NCBI GenBank assembly: GCA_001735895.1
Contig: DS021200.1
Span: forward strand, 404,719 to 468,106
Reading direction: 5' to 3'
DNA: 63,388 bases
From: Olavius algarvensis Gamma 3 endosymbiont
GTDB taxonomy: Bacteria > Pseudomonadota > Gammaproteobacteria > GCA-001735895
Part shown: positions 8,934 through 17,475 of the stretch, in pieces
Numbering within the stretch: the first letter of the stretch is position 1
Layout of the letters: the number at the start of each line of letters is the position of its first letter
Made by a program: the position numbers and the translations under genes
Notes under the pieces: generated by a model
Database searches by the model: none
Told to the model about the DNA's origin: nothing
Seen by the model: only the letters and a program-made list of their open reading frames with translations

Positions 8934-10121
8934 ATGGGCCCGGCCGAGACCGACATCTCGTCACAATTCCTGCTGACCATCGGCATCATTCTGCTGGTCG
9001 GATTGATGTTCTCTGCCTTCGCCCAGCGCAGCTTCCTGCCGCGCGCCACGCTGTTGCTGATATTCGGCGCCATCATCGGCGATAGCCTGCTCGACCTGAT
9101 CCCCGAGCTGTTTACGCAACGCTTCGAGCTAATTGCGGACATCACCCTGCTGATGGTCGGTTTCCTGCTGGGCGGCAAGCTGACCACGAGTTCGCTTCGC
9201 GACCACAGCATCAAGTCGTTTGCGATATCCTTCAGCGCCGCGGTGATCCCGGCCGCCGTGGTTTGCCTGGGCATGGTCGTCATGGGAGTTGCCATCGAAA
9301 TCGCGCTGTTGCTCGGATGTTTTGCCGCCGCCACGGCGCCGGCCGCGATCTTCGACGTGGTCGAGGAATCGGGGGTTAAAAACCGTTTCAGCGAATTACT
9401 ACTCTTAATCGTCGTGCTCGACGATGTCTGGGCGCTGTTACTGTTCGGGGTCGGAATGGCCGTCGTGACATCGCTAAACGGCGCGGTGAACGACCTCGGC
9501 TTCACCACTTTGATAGCATATGAACTCGGCGGGGCGATACTGCTGGGCGTTGTGGTGGGGCTGCCCGCGGCCTACCTGAGCGGGCGCATCAAGCCCGGGA
9601 AACCGGTGCTGTCGGAAGCGCTCGGCATCGTTTTCCTGTGCGGCGGCCTGGCGCTCTGGCTGAACGTTTCCTACCTGATCGCCGCCATCGTAATGGGCGC
9701 CGTAATCGCCAATCTGGCGCGCCATCACGATTACCCGTTTCACGCGATCGAAGGCATCGAATCGCTTTTCATGGTGGTATTTTTTGTGCTTGCCGGCGCC
9801 TCGCTGGAATTCGGCGCGCTCGCGCTCATCGGCAGTGTCGGCGTGGTCTACATCCTGTGCCGCGCGGCCGGCAAATATTTCGGCGCCTGGCTCGGCGCCA
9901 CCCTGAGCCGGGCCGGGCCGGGTAATCGACACTGGATGGGCGCCGCGCTACTGCCGCAGGCCGGGGTCGCCATCGGCATGGCGCTGGTCGCCTCCAACCG
10001 GTTTCCCGAGTACCGCCAGATCATGCTGCCGATCGTGATCGCCTCCACCGTCGTGTTTGAAATAATCGGACCGGTTTTCACACGCTTCGCGCTTCGGCAT
10101 ACAACCGATAGCCGCGCTTGA
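8934..10121 (+). CDS. CPA2-type cation:proton antiporter
   Basis: A 395-residue integral membrane protein with about 12 hydrophobic segments and no cytoplasmic TrkA domain. ATAPAAIFDVVEES and the following VLDDVWALL resemble the conserved acidic pair region of KefB/NapA-type exchangers. It begins 6 bases after the molybdoenzyme stop, so it is probably co-transcribed. It may balance protons or sodium linked to that enzyme's electron transfer (inference). It converges on pncC with only 6 bases between them. Confidence 0.8.
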   Translation: MGPAETDISSQFLLTIGIILLVGLMFSAFAQRSFLPRATLLLIFGAIIGDSLLDLIPELFTQRFELIADITLLMVGFLLGGKLTTSSLRDHSIKSFAISFSAAVIPAAVVCLGMVVMGVAIEIALLLGCFAAATAPAAIFDVVEESGVKNRFSELLLLIVVLDDVWALLLFGVGMAVVTSLNGAVNDLGFTTLIAYELGGAILLGVVVGLPAAYLSGRIKPGKPVLSEALGIVFLCGGLALWLNVSYLIAAIVMGAVIANLARHHDYPFHAIEGIESLFMVVFFVLAGASLEFGALALIGSVGVVYILCRAAGKYFGAWLGATLSRAGPGNRHWMGAALLPQAGVAIGMALVASNRFPEYRQIMLPIVIASTVVFEIIGPVFTRFALRHTTDSRA

Positions 10122-10127
10122 TCCAGG

Positions 10128-10616
10128 CTATTCCGACGCCATCGTATCGAGCAACAATTCGAGCGCGGCAATCAGGCTAGCATCGCGTACGTCCGCACGA
10201 TCACCGTCAAACCGATACAGCCTGGCAACCAGTTGTCGGGCCGAAGCAGCGGCAATCCAGACCGTACCCACCGGTTTTTCCGCGCCGCCGCCGCCGGGTC
10301 CCGCAATCCCGGTGACGGCGAGCGCAAAGTCGGCGCGGCTGTGGCTGAGCGCCCCTTTCGCCATCGCCGCCGCCACGGGTTCGCTGACGGCGCCGTAATC
10401 CTCGATGACGCTGGCCGGCACTGCCAGCATCTCGTTTTTGGCCGCGTTGCTATAGGTAACGAAACCGCGTTCGAACCAGTCGGAACTGCCCGCCAGATCG
10501 GTAAGGGTTTTTGCGATCAGGCCACCGGTACAGGACTCGGCGGTGCAAACCCTGTGCCCGGCAGCCAGCAGCAGCTCGGCGAGCCGGGCCGTCAGTTGTG
10601 CGGCTTCGGTCTTCAT
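10128..10616 (-). CDS. pncC: Nicotinamide-nucleotide amidase PncC (CinA C-terminal domain)
   Basis: Deamidates NMN to nicotinic acid mononucleotide for NAD recycling. The 162 residues correspond to the stand-alone CinA C-terminal domain. Recognisable are CTAESCTGGLIAKTLTDLAGS with the catalytic Ser, FVTYSNAAK, and AVTGIAGPGGG. In many Gammaproteobacteria this gene sits directly upstream of recA on the same strand. Here the strand and order are kept, but about 5 kb of oppositely oriented genes lie between them. It is intact. Confidence 0.94.
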   Translation of the reverse strand: MKTEAAQLTARLAELLLAAGHRVCTAESCTGGLIAKTLTDLAGSSDWFERGFVTYSNAAKNEMLAVPASVIEDYGAVSEPVAAAMAKGALSHSRADFALAVTGIAGPGGGGAEKPVGTVWIAAASARQLVARLYRFDGDRADVRDASLIAALELLLDTMASE

Positions 10617-10664
10617 GCGCGCATTATACCCAATCGGCCTTTGACCGATACCGGCCCGCTGTGT

Positions 10665-10678
10665 TTGACCTGCATCAA
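10665..10678. promoter_or_regulatory. FNR/Anr-like site upstream of ppk2
   Basis: TTGACCTGCATCAA matches the FNR consensus TTGAT-N4-ATCAA at nine of ten defined bases. It lies 76-89 bases before the ppk2 ATG and 49 bases before pncC, so it could act on either divergent gene. Suggests redox control; not proven. Confidence 0.35.
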
Positions 10679-10753
10679 TTGTCGATTAGCGCGCATGGTT
10701 TACCCGCATTGTGATTGATATAATGCGGATAATTACAATCACCGTTTGCCGAC

Positions 10754-11713
10754 ATGACCGACACAACCAGTTCCGATTCAGCCGCCGCCGTGGAAGCCGG
10801 CGGTACTGCGCAATTCGAAAGCGAGACACTGGCGGAGACCAGCCTGCCACAGCATGAAGTCGATCGCATGGAAGTGATCCGCCGCTTCGAAAACGGCATG
10901 TACCCCTATACCGACAAGATCAAAAAGTCGGAATACGAAAAGGAAAAAGCGCTACTGCAGGTCGAGCTGCTCAAGGTGCAAAGATGGGTTAAGGCGACCG
11001 GCAAAAAAATCGTCATCCTGTTTGAAGGCAGGGATGCCGCCGGCAAGGGTGGCGCGATCAAACGTTTCATGGAACATCTCAACCCGCGCGGCGCCAGGGT
11101 TGTGGCGCTCGAAAAACCGACGGTCGCCGAACAGACCCAATGGTACTTCCAGCGCTACGTCAAGCACCTGCCTTCGGCCGGCGAAATCGTGCTGCTCGAC
11201 CGCTCCTGGTACAACCGCGCAGGTGTCGAACGCGTCATGGGGTTCTGCGATCCCGGTGCTTATCTCGAATTCATGCGCCAGTGTCCCGAAATCGAACGCA
11301 TGCTGGTGCGCTCCGGCGTGCTGCTGTTCAAATACTGGTTTTCGGTGACCCAGGAAGAACAGCGCCGGCGCTTCGAGGCGCGCAAAAGCGATCCGCTGAA
11401 GCAGTGGAAACTGTCGCCCATCGACCAGGCGTCGATCGACAAATGGGATGACTACACCGAGGCCAAGGAAGCGATGTTCTTCTACACCGATACCGCCGAC
11501 GCACCCTGGACCATCATCAAGTCGGACGACAAAAAGCGCGCGCGCCTGAATTGCATGCGCCATTTCCTGTCATCGCTGAACTACGACGACAAGGACGAGG
11601 AAACCGTAGGCCAGTCGGATCCGTTTATCGTCACCACCAGCGATCACGCCATCGCCAATAGCGAACATATCCTCGGCAAGAGTCTGCACCCCGAGCAGCG
11701 CCGCAAGAAATAG
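10754..11713 (+). CDS. ppk2: Polyphosphate kinase 2
   Basis: PPK2 enzymes transfer phosphate between polyphosphate and nucleoside diphosphates. The 319-residue length fits a one-domain class I member. Residues 90-101 hold the Walker A segment FEGRDAAGKGGAIKR, followed by the Walker B region LLDRSWYNRAGVERVMGFC and the lid region with RRRFEARKSDPLKQWKLS. The first 35 residues are a low-complexity acidic tail. An FNR-like site and an AT-rich stretch precede the start. The U32 peptidase-like gene trhP follows 44 bases later. It belongs with the pyrophosphate genes further along as phosphate-energy metabolism. Confidence 0.93.
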   Translation: MTDTTSSDSAAAVEAGGTAQFESETLAETSLPQHEVDRMEVIRRFENGMYPYTDKIKKSEYEKEKALLQVELLKVQRWVKATGKKIVILFEGRDAAGKGGAIKRFMEHLNPRGARVVALEKPTVAEQTQWYFQRYVKHLPSAGEIVLLDRSWYNRAGVERVMGFCDPGAYLEFMRQCPEIERMLVRSGVLLFKYWFSVTQEEQRRRFEARKSDPLKQWKLSPIDQASIDKWDDYTEAKEAMFFYTDTADAPWTIIKSDDKKRARLNCMRHFLSSLNYDDKDEETVGQSDPFIVTTSDHAIANSEHILGKSLHPEQRRKK

Positions 11714-11757
11714 TAAACAACGCGGGCCGGCATAAAACCCGGTCACTTCTCTTAATT

Positions 11758-13122
11758 ATGAATTCACCTGAACTTCTGTCGCCCGCCGGTTCCCTGAAAA
11801 ACATGGAATACGCCTTTGCCTACGGCGCGGACGCCGTTTACGCGGGGCAACCGCGCTATAGCCTGCGAGTCAGGGAAAACGAGTTCGGTCATCTGGAAAA
11901 TCTTGACAAGGGGATTCACCGGGCGCACGAACTCGGCAAGCAATTTTATATCGCCAGCAACATCAGCCCGCACAATAACAAGCTACGGAGCTATCTAAAG
12001 GATATGGAGCCGTTGATCGAGATGCGGCCGGATGCGCTGATCATGTCCGATCCCGGCCTGATCATGATGGTGCGCGAGCGCTGGCCGGAGATGCCGATTC
12101 ACCTGTCGGTGCAGGCCAATGCGGTTAACTGGGCCACGGTCGGCTTCTGGCAGAAACAGGGTTTGCGGCGGATCATATTATCGCGCGAGCTCGCCCTCGA
12201 TGAGATCGAGGAAATCAGGCAACGTTGCCCCGAGATCGAGCTGGAAGTATTCGTTCACGGCGCCCTGTGTATCGCTTACTCGGGCCGCTGCCTGTTGTCG
12301 GGTTATATGACCCATCGCGATTCCAACCAGGGCGCCTGCAGCAACTCCTGTCGCTGGAAATATCAGGTCCACGCCGGAAAGCAGACCCCCGCAGGCGAAA
12401 TCGTCGCCGCGGCCGGGTCAGGCTCGCTCGAATCCGGTAGCTCCGACCGGGATACGGATGAAACCGCGACCTCCCCGCTATTCCTGCTGCAGGAAAAAAG
12501 TCGTCCGGGGGAATACCTGCCGGCATATGAGGACGAACACGGCAGTTACATCATGAATTCGAAAGACTTGCGCGCGGTGCAACACGTCCGGCGATTGATG
12601 GAAATCGGGGTCGAATCGCTCAAAATCGAAGGGCGCACCAAATCCTATTACTACGCCGCCCGCACGGCGCAGGTTTATCGCCGCGCGATCGACGATGCCG
12701 CGGCAGGCAAGGATTTCGATATGCAACTTATGGATGAACTCGAAGGCATGGCGAACCGGGGATTTACCGAGGGATTTTATCGCCGCCACCCGCCAGCCGA
12801 TTACCAAAACTATACCAATGGCAACTCGATGGCGCTCAAACAGCAATTCGTGGCCGATGTCGAACGGGTCGATACCCGGCAACGGCGCCTGTCGCTGGCG
12901 GTCAAGAACAGGATTTCCCTGGGAGACGACCTGCTGCTATTAACGCCGGCCGGCAATATTCCGTTTCGCTTGCAAAACATGTTTCAACATGGCGGCAATC
13001 AACCGCTCGAGGTCGCGCCGGGTTCCGGTTACCGGGTCGATATCGCACTGCCCGCTAGCGCAGAAAACCGACTAGACCCCGCAGCAATTGATAAGGCATT
13101 ACTGGTTCGCAACCTGAGCTAG
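11758..13122 (+). CDS. trhP: tRNA uridine 5-hydroxylation protein TrhP (YegQ, peptidase U32 family)
   Basis: TrhP/YegQ proteins act in prephenate-dependent formation of ho5U34, the precursor of cmo5U in tRNA. The start MNSPELLSPAGSLKNMEYAF and the Cys-rich stretch CIAYSGRCLLSG with GACSNSCRWKY (FeS ligands in the family) identify it. Length is 454 residues. About 40 residues after the Cys region form a Gly/Ser/Asp-rich insert, not part of the core fold as I remember it. It is probably transcribed with ppk2. Confidence 0.9.
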   Translation: MNSPELLSPAGSLKNMEYAFAYGADAVYAGQPRYSLRVRENEFGHLENLDKGIHRAHELGKQFYIASNISPHNNKLRSYLKDMEPLIEMRPDALIMSDPGLIMMVRERWPEMPIHLSVQANAVNWATVGFWQKQGLRRIILSRELALDEIEEIRQRCPEIELEVFVHGALCIAYSGRCLLSGYMTHRDSNQGACSNSCRWKYQVHAGKQTPAGEIVAAAGSGSLESGSSDRDTDETATSPLFLLQEKSRPGEYLPAYEDEHGSYIMNSKDLRAVQHVRRLMEIGVESLKIEGRTKSYYYAARTAQVYRRAIDDAAAGKDFDMQLMDELEGMANRGFTEGFYRRHPPADYQNYTNGNSMALKQQFVADVERVDTRQRRLSLAVKNRISLGDDLLLLTPAGNIPFRLQNMFQHGGNQPLEVAPGSGYRVDIALPASAENRLDPAAIDKALLVRNLS

Positions 13123-13192
13123 CGAACACCGGATCGGAAATGCCATGGCAGGGCTAACCTTTTCATATTCCAGAATTTCTGATAAAAGACTT

Positions 13193-13206
13193 TTGATTTG
13201 CGTCAA
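13193..13206. promoter_or_regulatory. FNR/Anr-like site upstream of the YHCH peptide gene
   Basis: TTGATTTGCGTCAA matches TTGAT-N4-ATCAA at nine of ten positions. It lies 79-92 bases before the ATG of the small secreted protein, a normal distance for activation. It resembles the site before ppk2, including TGC in the spacer. Confidence 0.35.
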
Positions 13207-13284
13207 TCTTTATTATCTAAAGTTTGACTATTAAATGAGCACGGCAGAGAATGTTTTCGACATTAATCAACTTAGGGAATAGGG

Positions 13285-13413
13285 ATGAAAAAAATCATTC
13301 TTGCGGTCCTGATAACGCTTGGGATAGTTACATCAGTATTTGCTCACTCTGGTGGCACCGATAGTGCTGGCTGCCATCACAATCATAAAACAGGTGGATA
13401 TCACTGCCACTAA
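13285..13413 (+). CDS. Small secreted YHCH-motif protein
   Basis: A 42-residue protein. Residues 1-20 (MKKIILAVLITLGIVTSVFA) are a textbook signal peptide cleaved before HSGG. The mature part has only about 22 residues, with HSGGTDSAGCHHNHK and GGYHCH: two Cys and seven His. The HSGGTDxxGCHxN...GGYHCH unit is a known small motif found at the ends of secreted nucleases and as lone peptides; its function is not established to my knowledge. The Cys/His density suggests metal binding. AGGG lies immediately before the ATG. An FNR-like site is upstream. Confidence 0.8.
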   Translation: MKKIILAVLITLGIVTSVFAHSGGTDSAGCHHNHKTGGYHCH

Positions 13414-13542
13414 AAAGTAATCGGCCAGAGCGAAGTGCAGCTAGATTAAACGCCAGCTGTATCAATAAAACATAAAGGGCGCCCATTATTCGTTGTATAT
13501 TTCCCGCAATACAATTCCTTGGTTTTACGCATCGCTGCCATT

Positions 13543-13839
13543 TTATTGGGTCACAGAAGTAAACTCGATTCGCAAACCAAGCTCATTAGCCACCTTTGAG
13601 ATTAACTCAAAGCTCGGATTACCTTTTCCGGAGAGGGCTTTGTATAGACCTGCCCTAGTTACATTAACATCCTTCGCCAGTTGGCTCATATTGCGAGCAC
13701 GGGCGATATCGCCAAGTGCTTTAGCTATGTATGCTGGATCGCTGCCGTTTTCATCAATGCATGCTTCGAGGTAGAGAAGAATATCTTCCTCGGTTCGAAG
13801 ATGCTCTGCCGCATCCCATTTTTTGAATTGCTCTGCCAT
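13543..13839 (-). CDS. HigA-like antitoxin (addiction module antidote family)
   Basis: A 98-residue DNA-binding protein. The C-terminal half is an HTH_3-type helix-turn-helix: MSQLAKDVNVTRAGLYKALS then GNPSFELISKVANELGLRI. The N-terminal part (AAEHLRTEEDILLYLEACID) is typical of antidotes of this family. It begins 26 bases after the toxin gene, giving the toxin-first order of HigBA systems. It should neutralise the toxin and bind the operator before the toxin gene. Confidence 0.9.
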   Translation of the reverse strand: MAEQFKKWDAAEHLRTEEDILLYLEACIDENGSDPAYIAKALGDIARARNMSQLAKDVNVTRAGLYKALSGKGNPSFELISKVANELGLRIEFTSVTQ

Positions 13840-13865
13840 TATCCATTACCTGTCCACTTCACCTG

Positions 13866-14162
13866 TTAAGATTCGTACTCTTTAGCCAATTTCTTTGCTT
13901 TCCTAATGTCCTTCTCCTGAGTGCGCTTGGTCCCAGCGGCAAATACAACTACCACCACCGAACCATACTGCTTGAAATAAATCCGATACCCGGGACCGTA
14001 ATCAATGCGTGATTCCGACATACCCTCGCCAACGGGTTTTATGTCTCCGAAATTACCAAGTTCGAAGTTACCCAACCTGGCTGCGATCTTGACAACCGCC
14101 CTACGGTCTCTTACCCCCTTGAGCCACTTTGAAAAAGTCTCGCTTTGGGTTATTTCAAACAC
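13866..14162 (-). CDS. HigB-like toxin (RelE/ParE superfamily killer protein)
   Basis: A 98-residue RelE-fold protein with the family pattern ETFSKWLKGVRDRRAVVKIAAR, then GDIKPVGEGMSESRIDYGPG and GYRIYFKQYG. Relatives act as translation-dependent mRNA endonucleases. Start is GTG at 14162. The promoter -10 element ends only 8 bases upstream, so the message may be nearly leaderless. The antitoxin follows in the same operon. The pair lies in an AT-richer island between trhP and mutS, suggesting horizontal acquisition. Confidence 0.9.
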   Translation of the reverse strand: MFEITQSETFSKWLKGVRDRRAVVKIAARLGNFELGNFGDIKPVGEGMSESRIDYGPGYRIYFKQYGSVVVVVFAAGTKRTQEKDIRKAKKLAKEYES

Positions 14163-14170
14163 GGATAGAG

Positions 14171-14210
14171 TGTATACTAAAGTTTACATAAATGTCAACC
14201 AAAGTTGACA
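14171..14210 (-). promoter_or_regulatory. Promoter and palindromic operator of the toxin-antitoxin operon
   Basis: On the minus strand TTGACA (14198-14193) is a perfect -35, followed by a 16-base spacer and TATACA (14176-14171) as -10. Overlapping the -35 is a perfect inverted repeat TGTCAAC-CAAA-GTTGACA (14193-14210), well placed for the HTH antitoxin to repress its own operon. The expected transcript start is about 14164, almost at the toxin start codon. Confidence 0.65.
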
Positions 14211-14350
14211 ATATTGGAAAAGAACACAGACTTTACCGTTCCATTACCGTGACACCCACAATTCAGGAATCGGTTGGGCGCGAGCGCCAACTTAAGTACA
14301 ATTAGCGACGCTTGGCCTGCTATCGGAAAGCAGCAGGCAAATCCGAATTT

Positions 14351-16921
14351 ATGAGTCCGACAGACACCAAAACTAAAACACATACACCGATGATGCAGCA
14401 GTATTTACGCATCAAGGCGGACTATCCGGCGACGCTGGTGTTTTACCGCATGGGCGATTTTTACGAGCTGTTTTACGATGATGCGCGCAAGGCGGCACGC
14501 CTGCTCGACATCACGCTGACCAAGCGCGGACAGTCCGGCGGCGAGCCGATTCCGATGGCCGGCGTGCCCTACCACGCAGTCGACTCCTACCTCGGTAAAC
14601 TGGTGCGGGCCGGCGAGGCGGTCGCGATCTGCGAGCAGATCGGCGACCCGGCGACCAGCAAGGGCCCGGTCGAGCGCAAGGTGGTGCGCGTCGTCACCCC
14701 GGGTACGCTGACCGACGAGGCCCTGCTGCAGGATCGCCGCGAGAATCTGCTGTGCTGTATTTTTCAGCAAGCGGGCGCCTGGGGCCTGGCGGCACTCGAG
14801 ATCAGCTCGGGCCGCTTCGGTCTGAGCCAGCTCGAGAACGACGAATTGCTGCGCGCCGAAATCGCGCGCCTCAACCCGGCCGAGATCATTTACTGCGAAG
14901 ACCAGGATCCGGCGCTCGACGCCGGCCAGGCAGAGCGCGGGCACGCGATGCCGCCCTGGTATTTCGAGACCGAGGCGGCGACCCGGCTGCTGTGCGAGCA
15001 ATACCACACGCGCGACCTGCAGGGCTTCGGCATTGCCGAGTCGGAGCTTGCCATCGGGGCCGCCGGCTGCCTGTTGCAGTATGTCAAGGATACGCTGAAA
15101 ACTGCCGTTTCCCACTTGCAGCCGCCGCGCCTCGAGCAGGTCAGCGAGCTATTGCTGATCGACGCCAATAGCCGCCGCAACCTCGAATTGACACGCTCTT
15201 TCAACGAAAACACCGCGCAACACAGCCTGCTCGGCATTATCAGCCATTGCCGCACCGCCATGGGGCATCGCGAACTGACGCGCTGGATTCAAAAGCCGCT
15301 GCGCGATCAACAGCGGGTACGCCGGCGGCACCATGCGGTCGCGAGCCTGTTGGACAACCATCAATTCCTGGGCCTGAACGAGCTGCTCAGCGGGATTGGC
15401 GATATCGAGCGCATCCTCGCCCGTATTGCGCTGCTGTCGGCGCGGCCGCGCGACCTGTCGACCCTGTCGGCGACGCTGCAGCTATTGCCGTCGTTGCAAC
15501 AGCAACTGGCCGACCTCGACAGCCCGCTAATCCAGCAGCTGGCCGGCGCTATCGGCAGCCACCCCGAGGTGGTCGCCCTGCTCGACGCCGCCGTTATCGA
15601 GGAACCGCCGATGCTGATTCGCGACGGCGGCGTGATCAGAAAGGGTTTCGATCCCGAGCTCGACGATTTACGCGCACTCAGCACCAATGCCGACCAGTTC
15701 CTGATCGATCTGGAGTCGCAGGAGCAGCAAAAAACCGGGATCAACTCCCTCAAGGTGGCCTACAACCGGGTGCACGGCTTTTACATCGAGATCGGCAAAT
15801 CGCACAGCGACGCGGTCCCGCCCGAATACCTGCGCCGGCAAACGCTGAAGGCGGTCGAACGTTATATCACGCCGGAACTTAAGGCGTTTGAAGACAAGGT
15901 GTTAAGCGCGCGCGAACGCGCCCTGGCGCGCGAAAAATATCTCTACGAAACCTTATTGCAGCAACTTGGCGAGGATTTAACGCGCCTGCAGCAGTGCGCG
16001 CTGGCGCTGGCACAGCTCGACGTACTCAATTGTTTCGCAATCGTTGCCGACGAATACGGCTGGAGCGCACCCGAACTCACCGCCGAGCGTCTGGTCGACA
16101 TCGAGGCCGGCAAGCACCCGGTGGTCGAGCGATCGCTCGAACAGACCTTCGTCGCCAACGATACCTACCTCGACGAGCGCGGCAGCATGCTGCTGGTTAC
16201 CGGTCCCAATATGGGCGGCAAATCGACCTATATGCGGCAGACGGCGCTGATCGTGATTCTCGCCTACATGGGCAGCTACGTGCCGGCGCGGCGCGCCCGG
16301 CTCGGGCCGATCGATCAGGTATTCACCCGCATCGGGGCCAGCGACGATCTTTCCAGCGGCCGCTCCACCTTCATGGTTGAAATGACCGAGGCCGCCAACA
16401 TTCTTAACAACGCGAGCGCCAACAGCCTGGTGCTGATGGATGAAATCGGCCGCGGCACCAGCACTTTCGACGGCCTCGCGCTGGCCTGGGCCTGCGCCGA
16501 TCACCTGGCGCAAAAATCCGGCGCCCTGACGCTGTTCGCGACGCATTATTTCGAGCTGACCCAGTTACCCGAGCAATACCCGAATATCGCCAACGTACAC
16601 CTCGACGCGATCGAGCACGGCGACGACATCATTTTCATGCACCGTCTCAAACCCGGTCCCGCCAACCAGAGCTACGGCCTGCAGGTAGCGCGCCTGGCCG
16701 GCATTCCGGCGCCGGCGATTCAGTTGGCGCGGCAGAAACTGCGGGTGCTCGAACAACAGTCGCTGCAAACTCAGAGCGATCTGTTCGCCGAGTTACCGCC
16801 GAGCGAAGATTTAGCATCACCCGAACTGCTGGCGAAGCTGGAGGCCATCGATCCCGATGAACTCAGCCCAAAACAGGCGCTGGAGCTGATTTATCATTTA
16901 AAACAGCTTGCCAAACCGTGA
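14351..16921 (+). CDS. mutS: DNA mismatch repair protein MutS
   Basis: Recognises mismatches and starts methyl-directed repair with MutL. The 856-residue protein is complete. The mismatch-binding N-terminus has [16 protein letters not shown] and [16 protein letters not shown] (Phe-x-Glu motif). The ATPase has [35 protein letters not shown], and [14 protein letters not shown]. The frame is open from 14312, but ATG at 14351 gives the usual short lead before HTPMMQQ. fdxA follows, a common gammaproteobacterial neighbour. Confidence 0.98.
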   Translation: MSPTDTKTKTHTPMMQQYLRIKADYPATLVFYRMGDFYELFYDDARKAARLLDITLTKRGQSGGEPIPMAGVPYHAVDSYLGKLVRAGEAVAICEQIGDPATSKGPVERKVVRVVTPGTLTDEALLQDRRENLLCCIFQQAGAWGLAALEISSGRFGLSQLENDELLRAEIARLNPAEIIYCEDQDPALDAGQAERGHAMPPWYFETEAATRLLCEQYHTRDLQGFGIAESELAIGAAGCLLQYVKDTLKTAVSHLQPPRLEQVSELLLIDANSRRNLELTRSFNENTAQHSLLGIISHCRTAMGHRELTRWIQKPLRDQQRVRRRHHAVASLLDNHQFLGLNELLSGIGDIERILARIALLSARPRDLSTLSATLQLLPSLQQQLADLDSPLIQQLAGAIGSHPEVVALLDAAVIEEPPMLIRDGGVIRKGFDPELDDLRALSTNADQFLIDLESQEQQKTGINSLKVAYNRVHGFYIEIGKSHSDAVPPEYLRRQTLKAVERYITPELKAFEDKVLSARERALAREKYLYETLLQQLGEDLTRLQQCALALAQLDVLNCFAIVADEYGWSAPELTAERLVDIEAGKHPVVERSLEQTFVANDTYLDERGSMLLVTGPNMGGKSTYMRQTALIVILAYMGSYVPARRARLGPIDQVFTRIGASDDLSSGRSTFMVEMTEAANILNNASANSLVLMDEIGRGTSTFDGLALAWACADHLAQKSGALTLFATHYFELTQLPEQYPNIANVHLDAIEHGDDIIFMHRLKPGPANQSYGLQVARLAGIPAPAIQLARQKLRVLEQQSLQTQSDLFAELPPSEDLASPELLAKLEAIDPDELSPKQALELIYHLKQLAKP

Positions 16922-16955
16922 AACTCTATTACGATATTCAGCTTGATTTTTACTA

Positions 16956-16993
16956 CCGCAGTCTTGGGCCTGTTAACAAGGCCAAGACTGCGG
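16956..16993 (+). terminator. Intergenic hairpin after mutS
   Basis: CCGCAGTCTTG and CAAGACTGCGG form a perfect 11-bp stem, extended by GCCT/AAGGC past one unpaired base, with a small loop. There is no T tract after it, so it is not a canonical intrinsic terminator. It may stabilise the mutS mRNA end or act with other factors. Confidence 0.45.
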
Positions 16994-17025
16994 CGTCTTC
17001 AAACCGCCTAGCTCAGGGGTAAGCA

Positions 17026-17349
17026 ATGACATTTGTCGTTCTCGAAAACTGCATTAAGTGCAAATACATGGATTGCGTCGATGTATGCCCGGTCGACTGC
17101 TTTCACGAAGGACCCAATTTTCTGGTAATCGACCCGGAAGAATGTATCGACTGCACCCTGTGCGAGCCCGAATGCCCGGCGGAAGCCATCGTCGCCGAAG
17201 ATGACATGCCGCCCGGCCAGGAACAATTCCTCGAGCTGAATGAAGAACTGTCACAGATATGGCCGGTGATCACCGCCAGCAAACCATATCCGGAAGATGC
17301 CGCCGAATGGGACGGCGTGCCCGACAAGCTGCAGTACCTGGAGCGCTAA
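17026..17349 (+). CDS. fdxA: 7Fe ferredoxin FdxA
   Basis: A 107-residue soluble ferredoxin with one [3Fe-4S] and one [4Fe-4S] cluster. Cys-rich segments are [19 protein letters not shown] near the N-terminus and [16 protein letters not shown] after it. The C-terminal extension ending in [13 protein letters not shown] is typical of the Azotobacter/Pseudomonas FdxA type. AGGGGTAAGCA precedes the ATG. The mutS-fdxA pairing is known from Pseudomonas. Electron partner unknown. Confidence 0.95.
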   Translation: MTFVVLENCIKCKYMDCVDVCPVDCFHEGPNFLVIDPEECIDCTLCEPECPAEAIVAEDDMPPGQEQFLELNEELSQIWPVITASKPYPEDAAEWDGVPDKLQYLER

Positions 17350-17475
17350 GCGTTTCAAACGGCTCTCAACTCCGCATTTTGACATTAGTCAGGTCGATCT
17401 CTAAAATCGTTTCGAACTGAGGCGAAAGTTCCATCCCCGGGCTGTTCCCAAACCTGTGGTTGGGTAGAGGGCAAT

